This document shows positions 44,069 through 55,743 of a stretch of DNA of 64,000 nucleotides, in pieces. Positions within the stretch are counted from its first letter, which is position 1, and the number at the start of each line of letters is the position of its first letter. Source of the stretch: Prosopocoilus inquinatus (Eukaryota > Arthropoda > Insecta > Coleoptera > Lucanidae); contig CM069872.1 in NCBI GenBank assembly GCA_036172665.1, positions 49,834,101 through 49,898,100 of the forward strand, given 5' to 3'. The notes under the pieces are model-generated. The model made no database searches. It saw nothing but the letters and a program-made list of their open reading frames with translations, and was not told where the DNA came from. Position numbers and translations under genes: made by a program.

Positions 44069-44163
44069 AGGTCTGATATGTATATTGTTTCTCTTAAAGT
44101 ATAAGATTTGTTAATACTCCCTTAGTAAATCGTACTTTAAGAGAAACGATATTTCAGAGATCT
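44069..44163. mobile_element. Small imperfect foldback
   Basis: AGGTCTGATATGTATATTGT then TTCTCTTAAAGTA is mirrored by TACTTTAAGAGAAACGATAT then TTCAGAGATCT. Arms are about 32 bp and the loop about 31 bp. It is probably a small MITE. A microRNA-type hairpin is conceivable but has no other support. Confidence 0.5.
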
Positions 44164-44289
44164 GATTTCTTTTTGACTGAATAAGCTTCTAATATGTACA
44201 TTTTTTTACAGATACGCAAATATTTTCGAATACGTATGATAAACTGAATTCTAACTGAACTATCATGAGTTAAAAGAATTAAAGATTCA

Positions 44290-44475
44290 CCCATTGTAGA
44301 TGGCGCGGATTGATTATTTAAATTTGAAGAACGAAAAATGTAAATTTTAAAAATAATGGTATGTTTAAATGAAAAATTGAAAAATTCACCCATTATAGAT
44401 GGCGTGGATGAATATTTAAGTTTGAAGAATGAAAAATGTAAAGATTAAAACTGGTGGTATGTTTAAATGTTCAAA
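44290..44475. repeat. Two-unit direct repeat with AGATGGCG
   Basis: TTCACCCATT(G/A)TAGATGGCG occurs at about 44286 and 44382, each followed by TTTGAAGAA(C/T)GAAAAATGTAAA and GGTATGTTTAAATG. The period is about 96-110 bp. Confidence 0.7.
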
Positions 44476-44622
44476 GATTAATTTATAAAGGCAAATTTAA
44501 TTTAGAATGCTTTTTCAGATAATTTCGAACGCAAAGGTAAATTAATATTTCTTTGAAAAAATATCAGAATTTTTAGGTTTTATTTCCTTTTGATGTATTT
44601 ACTTCTCTTCATTTGTTTAAAG

Positions 44623-44981
44623 CAGCGTTTCCCTAACTGTGGGGCGCGTAAATCTTCCAAGGGAGGCGCAGCAGATTAAATCTAAAAACAAATGAACGCA
44701 AATTGCAACTAATTTATCAAATTATCATAGATTGGCATCAAACTTGTATTTTGTTTTGTTTTACGGTGACAACCCAAATTTAATGCTCGCTATTGTGCAT
44801 GTACCGCATATCTAAGATAGTTATGAAATAAAATCATGAGTCTCAAATATTTAAAAATTTAGAATTTGACAATCATTTGGTATCAGTGTTCAAGTTCGAG
44901 TATCGACGGAAGGGGGGAGGGGGGCGTTAAACATAACAGCTCAAAAGGGGGTCGCGAAAGCTAAAAGTTTGGGAAACACTG
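44623..44981. mobile_element. hAT-family MITE with perfect 8-bp target duplication
   Basis: Ends CAGCGTTTCCCTAACTGTGG and (inverted) CAGTGTTTCCCAAACTTTTA match the CAGNGTTTCCCAAACTTT ends of many animal hAT elements, and GGGGTCGCGAAAG near the right end is also typical. GTTTAAAG flanks both sides (44615-44622 and 44982-44989). It is 359 bp with no transposase. Confidence 0.85.
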
Positions 44982-44999
44982 GTTTAAAGAGTGCACCCC

Positions 45000-46829
45000 T
45001 TTTAGAACATGCGTGTACATCCCTGGCTGTCGACGCTGGTGTTTATCGCCTAAATTAAATTCCACTTCATTTTTATTTTTATAACGACCCTTTTTTGGTG
45101 TAGGTAAGAATAATTAATCATTAAAAATTCAGAGCTTCTCAGAAAGGGTACGCTCACAATTAGTTAAATTTGTATTTACACGTAAAACGACTTACGAAAT
45201 TTATTTATTTATTGTACCATTTGCAAAACAATATTCGGTTTTTTGTGTTTCAAATGCTTTTGGTAAATCCATCCAAGATTCGGGCCAAAATTTCCTTGTT
45301 TGAAGTTTTCCTGGTTTGTTAACCTAACCAAAAATCATTTCTCTGTGAATATTGCTTCGCCTCTTCTTTCTTTGACTTTTTGAATCGTCTCTTTTCGATG
45401 AAGATAGACTAGGAATCGTTTGTCAGTAAAATCTCAACTCAATCAAAGAAAACTTGAAATTAAAAGTACAAAGCTGAAGAAAGAAAACCTTAGAATTTAA
45501 ATCATCCGAAAATTAAAAAAAAAACTGTCAGTTTAATTAAATTAATCTCGAGCAAGGCCCACATAAATACAATCCAGATTAACTCTGACCAACTCCAGCA
45601 AGAAATTTAAACAAAAATAATTCAAAATAAAGTTCAATAGATCTCGATCAACTCAACCAAACAGCCCATCGTATGCAGATAAAAATTAAAAAAAGAAATA
45701 TCCAAAGCGTAAGATGTGTGGACGGGGGGTTGGAACCCACCTTCAACCAACCCCTTTTTGTCCCCAATTCTTTTAGGCAAACCGTACGAATCTCGATCTC
45801 GAATCTCTTTGTGAGCAGCGTATTCTGGTCTAGATTAAAAGCCAGAGCTCGATTTCCAAACCGTTTTCCACGATTTACTTTAATTTTTAGAGTAATTGCC
45901 GAAGTCGGTCTGCCCCTCCTTATCTCTTTCTCGGCTTATTTAGGAATCCTTCTTTTTTGTAATTCAAATAAAAACCCTACAAATAACAAGATATATTCAA
46001 ATTTAAGAGAATATTTTGTTGTACAATAGCAAGAGTTTACAACAAATAAAAGAGTAAGTGGATTCAATCAATTCATTGTTTAAAATTTAACAATTACCAC
46101 AAAATAGAATCTAGAATTTGAAAGAGAGAAGGGAAGTTCAATAAAATCAACGCACTTCTAAAAATGTTTGTTAGAAATTGAAAGTTTAAGCAAGAATGAA
46201 TTTATTTGATCTAAATTCACGTTCGCTGAACATGGACACTTTCAGGTATACTTTGTTTAAGGTATCTTAGGAAAATTAACGAACAGAAAATAATTTTGAA
46301 TTGTGAAAGAACCATAACCAACCGCGTGTGAAACCCACGACTTTTTTAATTTGCTTTTAAATTGTGAAATTTACATGTTTTTGATTGTTTTGTCATCTGA
46401 TTTTTGGCTTTAGTCCAATGTTGTTGATTCTTTAAGTAACCTTACGGTTCGGTTAACTCAGACCATTGTAGGTTGTAGTATTAAAAAGTTGAATCAGAGG
46501 CTCTGATGAAGGTTTAAAATAAAACCGAAACTTGTCAGCTGAGTGATTAAAATTTTCTCGTTGTCCTAAACCCGATCAATTTACCTTTTTGAAAAGTTCA
46601 TACTCAGGACGCCAGTTCGTTAATTAATTTTATATTTTCATATTAGTCATACTTCGATATGATTTCTAATTTAAATTATTCATACTTCGACCTGATTTTT
46701 GATTTAGTAAAGTAGGATCTTAATTAAAGTGTACTAAAGAGTACAAAAAAAAAATAATAATAAGAGTCTGGATTTTTACAAAAGATTTAAAACTCAAAAT
46801 GAAAACCGAAACTCAACAGGAATTAAGTG
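45000..46829. other. Intergenic DNA, one hammerhead-like motif within
   Basis: No supported gene. The 118-codon plus-strand frame at 45673-46029 has no recognisable domain. The ribozyme-like motif at 46492 and its immediate flanks are listed separately. Confidence 0.4.
46492..46548 (+). ncRNA. Hammerhead-like motif with extended stem I
   Basis: Core CTGATGA (46503-46509), stem II GGTTT/AAACC, GAAA (46527-46530), a 2-bp stem III with loop TT, and triplet GTC ending at 46536. Stem I pairs GGCT (46499-46502) with AGCT (46537-46540), then after a small internal loop AATCA (46492-46496) with TGATT (46544-46548). As in the 6.4-kb pair, an extra A precedes stem II. The following GTGATTAAAA text resembles that after the 6.4-kb motif. 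Confidence 0.5.
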
Positions 46830-48250
46830 CAACACCAGTGAGGTTCAGCCATTTCAACTCAAAATGCGTTTTCTTTCTCTTTCTGATGATATAATTACGA
46901 TTGACTTCTCTGTGAGGGTCGTAAATCGACAAGAGAAGTCGAAGGACAAAAACTCTCTTGTTTAACATCAAGGTTAAACCAATATTACAACAACTAACAA
47001 GGACGCAATACGATTTTAATAAATTCAACATTTTACTGATCATTGAAAGCAGCTTCTGTTAGTTTCTGATATTTTTCCTCGATTTCGGCTTATCGAAATT
47101 TTTTATCAAAAAAATTATTATTTCTTCAAAGTTATTCTCATATTGGCCGATTTAATAGCTGCCCTTACAGGGCGAAGCGCTTTCTTCTTCTCTCTGATGA
47201 CTTAACTATAATTTCTCTGACGATTTACTTCTCTGTGGGAGTCGTCAAGTAATTAACAAGAGAGTGAAGGGTCGAAGTACCAAAACTTTCTCGTTTAACT
47301 TCAAAGATAAAACAGTATAAGAATAATTAACACAGACGCAACACGATTTGAATTAATTCGAAAGAAAAGAAAGCTTTCGTTGGTTTCTGATGTTTTCCTC
47401 GATTTCGGCTTATCGATTTTTTTTTATCAAAAAGACTATTACTTCCTAAAAATTATTCTCATACTGGCCGATAAGTATAATAGCTGTCCTTGTAGGGCGA
47501 AACACTTTCTTCTTCTCTCTGTTGACCTAATTATAATTTCTCTGATGTTTTACTTCTTTGAGGTCATTGAGTGCCTAGCAAAAGAGTGAAGAATCGAAGG
47601 ACCAAAACTCTCTTGTTTAACTTCAAGGTTAAACCAATATTACAACAACTAACATAGACGCAATACGATTTTAATAAATTCAACATTCTACTGATCATTG
47701 AAAGTAGCTTTTGTTAGTTTCTGATAGTTTTCCTCGATTTCGGCTTATCGAAATTTTTTATCAAAAAAATTATTATTTCCTCAAAATTATTCTCACATTG
47801 GCCGATTTAATAGCTGCCCTTACAGGGCGAAGCGCTTTCTTCTTCTCTCTGATGACTTAACTATAATTTCTCTGATGATTTACTTCCCTGGGGGGGTCGT
47901 CAAGTAACTAACAAGACAGTGAGGGGTCGAAGGACCAAAACTTTCTCGTTTAACATCAAAGATAAACCAATATAACAATAATTAACACAGACGCAACACG
48001 ATTTGAATTAATTCAAAAGAGAAGAAAGCTTTCGTTAGTTTCTGATGTTTTGCTCGATTTCGGCTTATCGATTTTTTTTTTTATTAAAAAGACTGTTACT
48101 TCAGCAAAATTATTCTAATACTTGCCGATAAGTATACAAACAGTCCTTATAGGGCGAAACACTTTCTTCTTCTCTCTTTGGGGGGGTCATCGAGTACCTA
48201 GCAAAAGAGTGAAGGATCGAAGGACCAAAACTCTCTTGTTTAACACAAAA
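46830..48250. repeat. Dimeric tandem repeat, about 655-bp higher-order unit
   Basis: CTCGATTTCGGCTTATCGA occurs at about 47078, 47397, 47732 and 48052. Units 1 and 3 share TTTAATAGCTGCCCTTACAG and GGCGAAGCGC; units 2 and 4 share GATAAGTATA and TAGGGCGAAACAC. The basic spacing is 319-335 bp, and like units are 654-655 bp apart. About four and a half basic units are present. No protein is encoded. Confidence 0.85.
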
Positions 48251-48939
48251 AAGAATAAATCAAACTACAATAAATAACATACTAAGTTCTGTCTTTTTTT
48301 TTAATTAGAAAATCAGTTGTCTTTAAAATATTCTTTGATTAATGTATGTGCCTAAACGTTCAGTCATCTAAAATTGTATAATAAAAAAAAAAAACAAGAG
48401 TGAGTTTCATGAAAATGCGTCGAGCAAATCAAGCGGAATATTGGATCCATTCAATTATACGCCAGTGGCTGAGCACAGCGGGGCAGGCTCTCAGGTTAAC
48501 ACCTGTTTCCAGCTTTTAAACCTCCTGTTGTTTTGACAGCACCAAAGATTTATATGCACGCCTCTTCCCACGTGTGTAGCAAAATATTCATCCGCTTCGC
48601 TTCACTTAGGCAAGGGTGTTACGTACACGCTACGGCGTTATTCTTAAATATTAAAATTTCCTCCTCGCTTCGGACGTCTTGCCTCTTATGTGATTTTAAG
48701 TGACATTACACATTAAACGTGTGTTTGAAGTTAAAAGGGGGATGAGGGGGACTTGCATGATTTAAATCCACCGTGACCAATTATAAAACGGCGTGACGTT
48801 CTGAAAAGCGAGAGACGTGTTCTAATGAAGTATATTATGCTCGTCTTAGTAAAAAAGAATACATAATGTATTTTATATGCAGCATATTAGAACTAACTAG
48901 TTACAGAAACTGACTTCAGGAGATAGAAAAAGAAATCAA

Positions 48940-49022
48940 CATACAGTAAAACCTCTTTAATGCAGATAAGGAATAGAAAAAGAAATCAACATACAGTAAA
49001 ATCTCTTCATGCAGATAAGGAT
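48940..49022. mobile_element. Pogo-like terminal fragment, duplicated
   Basis: TACAGTAAAACCTCTTTAAT occurs at 48952 and a variant at 48995, each preceded by GAAATCAACA and followed by GCAGATAAGGA. CAGTAAAACCTCT is typical of the ends of pogo/Tigger-type transposons. No matching far end was found. Confidence 0.4.
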
Positions 49023-49299
49023 ACTCTCCTATTAAAGATACCTTGTGATACAATAGATGTTACGTATATAAAAAAAAGAAGTAAAACTGTCAAAAATATC
49101 AAGCGGTTTTAGGTTATGTCAGGTTAGGTTATAAGCGAAACACTGCAATTATTTGATAATTGTCATCCGTCAAAAATCAAGTCCAACTTGATAACCTATT
49201 CAGCTGAACACCTGTCAGTTATTTATTTTTCTACTCAATTTTTTCTTTGAGGCAAAGTTCAAAGACAAATCATGTTTCGATTAAAACTGTCTTCTCTTT

Positions 49300-50600
49300 T
49301 GGGCAAGAGTTGGCGCTGTGATTTCCGTCACGCTTTGATGCTGCATTCTCATTTCAATTTTGAAACAAATTGCTTTCAATGAAAATAATGAAGGTGAAAT
49401 CGCGTTTTACGACCACAAAAATGAGATATTCAATTTTTTTTCTTTAAGGCAAAGTTCAAGAACAAAGCTTTCGATGAGCAGCAGGGCAGCAATGAAATAT
49501 CACGATTCGATTGAAACAGTTTTTTCTCTTGGCCAAGAGATGGCGCCGTGAATGATTCCTGGCGCGCTTTGTTTCTAACGTTTCAAATCCGGCAACATAG
49601 GACTTCCTTTGACAATGACTTTTTAAATTAAAATCATATCAAAACGTTTATTATCCAGGATAGTCATGTTAACCTCCTATGTTCCGGATTGAAAATGATC
49701 ATTCGGTATGTTTTCAATCGAATCGAATTGAATTTTGAAACAAATTGTTTTCACTCAGAATAATTATTAAGGCGAAATCGCGTTATTGAAGTTCGACTCT
49801 ACTAAATAATTCACTATGATCCAGTTAGTTCCAACTTTCATTAATTCGTTAAAATAACTGCAAGGGCAGCAGCAGCCACCCGATCTGTCATTAAAAAAAA
49901 AGGAGCTTGCGTTTTTTGCTCAAGAGATGGCGCTCTGAATAATCCCTTCATAGCTTAATTTTAGATTTTCAATTGAATTTTGAAATTAAAGTGATCGAAG
50001 TGAAGTTAGAAGGAAGGATTTTGCGGTAGAACGTAGGCGGAAAAATGAAATGCCTTTACAGGGAACAAAGTTGTTTTTCCTTTTGGTCTAGAGATGGCGC
50101 CTTCAATAATTCCTGTGTTACGCCTTCATTTTTATTTTGTTGGTTAATTTTGAAACTCAAATAATCGTAAACCTCGAAGACAGGGATTTTGCGGATGATT
50201 GTTGAAATGCATTATAGGAAATTCGGCTGAAATTATTTTCACTTTTGGAAAACAGATGGCGCCTCCCTGAACAGTTCTTACTTGCATGGATTTTCCTTTT
50301 TCGATTTAATAGGATTTTTTTTCTTACATAAAACAAAAAAAACGAAACCTTGTTTTTGATATTTATTATTAATTAAATTGGTTTTCTACTTTGCGATAAC
50401 AGATGGCGCTTTAAATAATACTACAATATGACGTTAGATTGCTATGATTGCTAGCACTACGATAATATTTATTTTAAGCAACCTGGACTGAAAATAGTAA
50501 CGGTAAAATTAATAACTGACAATTTTATTAAAAAAAATAATTTCTTAATTGGCACCTAGATGACGTTCAGTACAATTCATTATAAGTAACATAATTTAGA
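49300..50600. repeat. Degenerate AGATGGCGC array
   Basis: AGATGGCGC is exact at 49538, 49925, 50092, 50254 and 50401, with variants near 49308 (AGTTGGCGC) and 50559. Surrounding words TTTTTC(T/C)(C/T)TTTGG(C/T)C, GAATAATTCCT, TTTGAAA and GGCGAAATCGCGTT recur. Spacing near the right is about 147-167 bp. It is the same word as in the left-hand arrays but on the other strand. Confidence 0.6.
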
Positions 50601-50917
50601 ATTTTTTTTGTTGTTATTTTTTAATTTTTCTCCCTAATGTGGTTGTAATAATAAGCTTCGAATGAGAGAGGAAATGGGTGGGAGAGGGAGGTCGATGAAA
50701 ATTTTATTCTCTTCTAAGTGGTCGACGCTTAAAACAGTTTCGCATGGGCGGATTTAGGCAGGGCCCCGTTCAATCAAACGGCCCCTGTGCGGTCAAAAAA
50801 TAAAAATCTAAATTATTGTAAATACTGGGACTGCAAAAGAAGAATAATCAATTACAAAATAAAATGTATACTGAAAAGTAAAAATAAATTTTGAAGAAAA
50901 AAGGGACATGATGTATA

Positions 50918-51694
50918 CAGTGTGTCCGCGGATTGGGTTCATAATGGGAGAAAGTTTTTTATTTTTGAGTTTTCGAGAAAAAGTCATTCTTTATAAAAGT
51001 TTTTGCTTGTCCCGAAACACTCAAAAAATTCATGGAACGTGGTAAATTCTGATTGATAACCGAGAAAAATAGAAAATTCTCCTTTGACTTTTGGAAAATA
51101 CCGCAGAACCTAAAGTTTTTCTTAGTAAAATCACGTCAACTGGTTCTGCTTGTGTCATTAATTAATGTTTGCACTCATAATATCAAAAATGCTAAAATTT
51201 TAATTAAAAAAAAATTCTGCCTTTTAAATTGTTTGGAATAAATATTTTAATGCTCATTGTTAAGACAAGCAGAGTGCTGTGGCAGTCATTGGTAAAATAA
51301 TAGCCTCAGCCTCAAAATAAACTTCATTCTCTTTTAACATTGGACTTTTTCAGAAATTTTTTTTAAACAATTTTTTCAGTCACCCGCACACGGATTCTTT
51401 TTAAACATCTCCTCTGGAATCTTAAGCAAACAACTCGATATTCTATAACATTCAATTAAGTAAATACCCTTTAGAATTAACATTCAAGACCAGCTAATAT
51501 GATTTTTACTCAAAATTTTTGAACTTTTATGAAAATTGAAATTAATTTTCTGCTTTTCTCAGCTATTAAAAGGAATTCACGATTTTCAAGAACAATTTTG
51601 GGAGTTTTAGGACAAACAAAAACTTTTATAAAGAATGACTTTTCTTGAAAATCCTAGAATAAAAAAGTCTTTCCTATTGTGAACCCAATCACAG
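50918..51694. mobile_element. Tc1/mariner-like element with long inverted ends
   Basis: Terminal repeats of roughly 110 bp: CAGTGTGTCCGCGGATTGGG..., AAAGTCATTCTTTATAAAAG and TTTTTGCTTGTCC at the left are mirrored at the right (GGACAAACAAAAACTTTTAT, AAAGAATGACTTTTC, GAACCCAATCACAG). TA flanks both ends. The interior holds only a 62-codon frame with no transposase features. The right end is about 7 bp shorter at the tip. Confidence 0.7.
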
Positions 51695-51699
51695 TATAT

Positions 51700-53050
51700 A
51701 AGATAACAATTACTATACCTTTTAGGCAGAACTGAGTGGCAGAGACTCTGGGCCCCCCTGGGGGGTCTTTTATTAGATTTTGGGCGTCGAGGGTCTTGGG
51801 TTTCATACCCACACACTCATTCATCTTATGTCATCCTGAAGGGATTTCCAGGGGGTGAAACTGCTATGGCAGAAACCATCGCATGGTTAGGCAGGCGGGT
51901 GGATACACTTATTAAATTTGCATTCTTTCAATTCGCGGTGCTTAATTGTTTATATTAAATCTTTCCACCTCTCCTCACTTAACCTGTGCAGGCGTTACAA
52001 AGGTTGCCTAAATCCAGGGGCAACTTTAACAAGTTTTAAAATTAATTTAGCACACTGCGGGGAACGGGACGCATTCGCACGTTTCAACGGATTGCGTGAT
52101 CTTAACTAGGTGTATGATATTTCCTGTCCACTTCTTATCTACTGAGGAAGTTTATATTAAAACAAAATACATTAAATTCCATCCGCAGTAATGATGGATC
52201 AAAGCTAAATTAAAATTGAAATGTACCTCGGCCTCGATATTCGAATCTAGAAACGTACCTCAGCCACAGCATAAGCGCCGTACTAATGGCGTCATCTGTT
52301 ATTATTTTCAGAAGAACGAAGTGATGTCTCTTTGAGACCAGTTGCCTTTTGAATAATTCGAACCACTAATCAGATATACAAAAAACTGAAATTAACTGGA
52401 TAGGCCCCCTGACAGTGTTTAGTCCAGGGCCCTCAGAGTTAACAGTACGCCCCCGAAGCTTGGGAATCCTTGTTTTAACTTTGATAGTATCACGTATTTT
52501 TAGAATAGAAGCCAAAGGTCGTTGTTTACTACAAAGGGTTCCATTTATGCAGTCTGTACGCTCTGTTTCTTTGCGCGAACGAACAGTTTCGAATCCAAAT
52601 CGCATTGTAATTGTAGTTAACTGGAAAGTAATTGGAAATTGAGGCGCGACATTATGCAAATGAAATTTCGCAACGCACACACACTGACACAGAAACACTT
52701 TGTTCTTTGTACGACCACCTTTGAGCGACCACCTCAATCGATAGGTTGGTGCAGGCGAAGCGAATATTTTATTTGCAGATTGAATGCGAGAGGGTAGGTA
52801 CATTCCAGATGGTAATAATAACTAAACGCAGGCGATTTATGCATGGTATTAACGGGGGGTATTTGGCCGCATTAATTGTATCAATTAATAGCGGGCTGCT
52901 CTATTGTGTTGGTGTTGCGAGCTCTAAATTTGCGCCGTGTCAGGGTTTTACGAGTATTAACTCAATTTGCGTTGCAAAATAATAGAGTGCGTTGATTTAA
53001 ATGTCTTTTATGGTCAATTTGTTTGCTGCACAAGTTGCACAAGTAAACCG
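51700..53050. other. Intergenic DNA, no supported gene
   Basis: GC-richer pieces (GGGCCCCCCTGGGGGGTC near 51750, AGGCCCCCTGAC near 52403) look like fragments of dispersed repeats. The 145-codon minus-strand frame at 52366-52803 overlaps an opposite frame and has no domain I know. A variant of the array word (GGCGTCATCTGTTATT) sits at about 52287. Confidence 0.35.
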
Positions 53051-53054
53051 ATTG

Positions 53055-53290
53055 CTTTAAGTAATGATCAGAGGCCGGCAGTAGCTAGGATATCTGGTAG
53101 AAACGAGATCAACGCGAGGATGGAAAGTGCCTCGATCGATCACTTTAAGTAATGATCAGAGGCCGGCAGTATCTAGGATATCTGGTAGAAACCAGATGAG
53201 CTCGAGCATGGTGAGTGTCTCGATCGATGACTTTAAACAATGATCAGAGTGCTTCGATTCTAGGATATCTGGTAAAAACCAGAAACCGTT
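53055..53290. repeat. Three-unit tandem repeat, 88-bp period
   Basis: CTTTAAGTAATGATCAGAG begins units at 53055, 53143 and 53231; each continues with GGATATCTGGTA(G/A)AAAC and TCGATCGAT. The last unit runs into a hairpin in which GATATCTGGTAAAAACCAG is mirrored near 53308-53330. Confidence 0.8.
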
Positions 53291-53375
53291 TTGTTCATCG
53301 TTACACTGGTTTTTACTTGATATCCTTGGAATTGACGGCCCTTACTAATAAGTAGAACGCAGATAGTCATAGGGC

Positions 53376-53620
53376 CTTCGATTGGGATGCATTCACCATT
53401 ATGCTGTATCCATTTACGTTAAACATAACGTGACGTTACCTTTTTCTTAAAATAGGAATTTGAACATAAACTCGTCGATAACGTCAGGTTATGTTTAACG
53501 TAAATGGATACAGGATAAGGGCGATTATGTGCATTGAGTGTATCTTTATCTCTTTTTATTCCATGTGCTTAACACAGGATGGAGGTACACTCAGGACACC
53601 TACTGCATCCCAATCGAAAG
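53376..53620. mobile_element. Nested inverted-repeat element
   Basis: The outer word CTTCGATTGGGATGCA (53376) is inverted at TGCATCCCAATCGAAAG (to 53620). An inner pair, CTGTATCCATTTACGTTAAA... with ATAACGT at 53404-53439, is mirrored at 53479-53513. The inner arms are about 35 bp and nearly perfect, which suggests a young or gene-converted hairpin. Confidence 0.6.
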
Positions 53621-55433
53621 CGCTATTAGTTAAGCAAATGCCGGACGTTCCTTTTTCCTTAATTTTTTTTATTATTTCTGTTCTTATAGTGTCCTTTAGA
53701 ATCACCCATCAAAGTATTTCACCATTGCTTATTTAGTCATACCTTCACAATAAAAATATCGTATCTGGAATACCGCAGGGTTTAACTTTGGGTCCTGTCT
53801 TCTGCATAATACTCGTTAATGTTAATCTATTCTACAACATAGTAAATTTTTTATGTACAACATAAATTCAAACTGTAGATAACGTGGATATAACGACTTG
53901 AACAAGACTTATTGTCTGCGTTGAAAATACACCTAAATCTTTCACGTCTCCGATCGTAAAATCCTGCGCTTAACGACGGAGCCGTTCGATTACTTACTTC
54001 TTGGAGGCAATGCGTACTCGAAGGAACGATGTGTTTGCGTTTTATTTTGTCCGAGCTGCTCGCGTAACAAAGCAAAGATGAATGGCGTTTCGTTCTCGAA
54101 GACACTTCGTAAACTTAACGACGCCGACGCGGACGAATGGTTTAATAAACTTGAACGTCTGAACAACAAAACAATTTACAGGCGAGCTGCGTTTCACAAA
54201 GTTTTCAGATATCTCTGTATTTAATCAATCACTTTTATAACGCTTGAGATCGTGTGGAAATTGCCCTGGGGGGTTGAAGTTTGTAGTATTTTATTTTTTA
54301 TGTGTACAGGTTGTGTCGGTTATATACTGAAGAGCCTAACACTGACCAACCCCCATCGCGTTATCTTACGACGATCGATTAGGGAGCGTTATCGGAACAG
54401 GGCAGACTCAAATCCGTGATTAGAAGACAGACTCTCACTCCTTGACGTTGTAACTAATAATATGCGACACAACCTGTATAAATTAGTCGCACACTTAGGT
54501 GAAACGTAACGTAACGAAAGGTATAAATACTTTATGTATAAAATAATAGTCGTCTAAGTGTGTGGCTGATAGGTACTATGGTTTCGAAGCGTTATTCCCC
54601 GGAGTTTCCGAAATAATGAATTTGGGCTTCTGTGCTGGCTGTTAAAATCTTAATAACTCTCGGCGTAGTTTTAATTATCTACTTAATTACAAGTTCAACC
54701 AGTCGTACATTCAATTAAATAATTCGTCTACGAATAAGAGGGCATCTGCTAAAATAATTACAAGCAAATTATTTACAGTAGAGGGAACTTCTCGCGCTGA
54801 GATAATCTCCGAGAGGCCCTTCTTTCGCAGCATTTGAAAATAAATTCCCTCTGAGACAATTCCATTCCATTCCGTTCCTGTAGTTGTTGGTACATACATA
54901 CAACCGACCGACGCGACGCGACGTATTCCGGCCAAACAATGCCGATTTCGGCCGCCGATAAATCAAGCTATCTGTGCCCCCCGTTTCGGCTTGTTTTCGA
55001 CGTCATCTCACGAGATTGACGACAGCATTAGCAATTTAATGCCGGGGCGATATCGCTTTCTGTAATTAGATTTTGCAAACCTAAGTCCCCCCCCCCCTCC
55101 ACCCGCCAACCTCGGAGCAAATAAAGAAATTAAATCTCCTTGTCGCATTCACTTTAATTAAAGGCGCTTTATGTTCGACCGGCGGATTGGATTTTAGTCG
55201 CTCAGCGCTTTTTCTGATCGAAAAGAAATTAGATTTCGCTTCTTAGCAGATAGGCCTCTTTTTTCGTTTGCAAATTATCGCTTCAAGTTAACTTGCTAAT
55301 ATACGTACAGTCGCGAGCAAAAAAAAGAAAATCGTCTTTGCCGTCCGCCATTCTTTGACATAATCGCAAGAGTTCTGCTGTGGAATTATCGCAACGCCCT
55401 GTAGTATACGAGTTCTATAATGACGTTATAAAT
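53621..55433. other. Intergenic DNA with one small MITE inside
   Basis: No supported gene apart from chance frames. Around 54600-55300 the sequence is unique and more balanced, with TAATTA/ATTTAATTA words. The MITE at 54307-54476 is listed separately. Confidence 0.4.
54307..54476. mobile_element. 170-bp Tc1/mariner-type MITE
   Basis: CAGGTTGTGTCG at the left is exactly inverted at the right (CGACACAACCTG), and TA flanks both (54305-54306 and 54477-54478). The inner match is short. No coding frame. Confidence 0.65.
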
Positions 55434-55743
55434 GATTTCAATCTAAACGACCGATTCGATTTGATTTACGTTTTGTTTTCTTAGAGATGGCTTAGAGTCT
55501 GTCTTGGACTTTGGCATGGCTCAGCGGTTGGCATAGCCGATTTCAATCTAAACGAGCGATTCGATTTGATTTACGTTTTGTTTTCTTAGAGATGGCTTAG
55601 AGTCTGTCTTGAACTTTGGCATGGCTCAGCGGTTGCAATAGCCGATTTCAATCTGAACGACCGATTCGATTTGATTTACGTTTTGTTTTCTTAGAGATGG
55701 CTTAGAGTCTGTCCAGGACTGTGGCATGGCTCAGCGGTTGGCA
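55434..55743 (+). repeat. Triplicated 105-bp SINE head
   Basis: GATTTCAATCTAAACGA(C/G)C begins units at 55434, 55539 and 55644, exactly 105 bp apart. Each ends with TGGCATGGCTCAGCGGTTG, which contains a tRNA-type A box. Only the third unit continues into the B box and body of the SINE. Confidence 0.85.

Noticed and set aside
44069..44163. MicroRNA precursor
   Set aside because: Arms extend to the ends like a foldback transposon. There is no evidence of a conserved mature strand.
49105..49135. TTAGG/TCAGG words resembling insect telomere repeats
   Set aside because: Only one or two isolated copies (TCAGGTTAGGTTA), no tandem run.
51735..51825. Possible tRNA gene or SINE head with GGGTTTCATACCC
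   Set aside because: The B-box match is poor, the T-loop length is wrong, and no cloverleaf could be drawn.
52150..52185. CTGAGGAAG near A-rich text as a hammerhead candidate
   Set aside because: No GAAA box at the right distance and no stem I.
52366..52803. 145-codon minus-strand frame
   Set aside because: No recognisable domain, overlaps an equally plausible opposite frame, and sits in DNA with repeat fragments.
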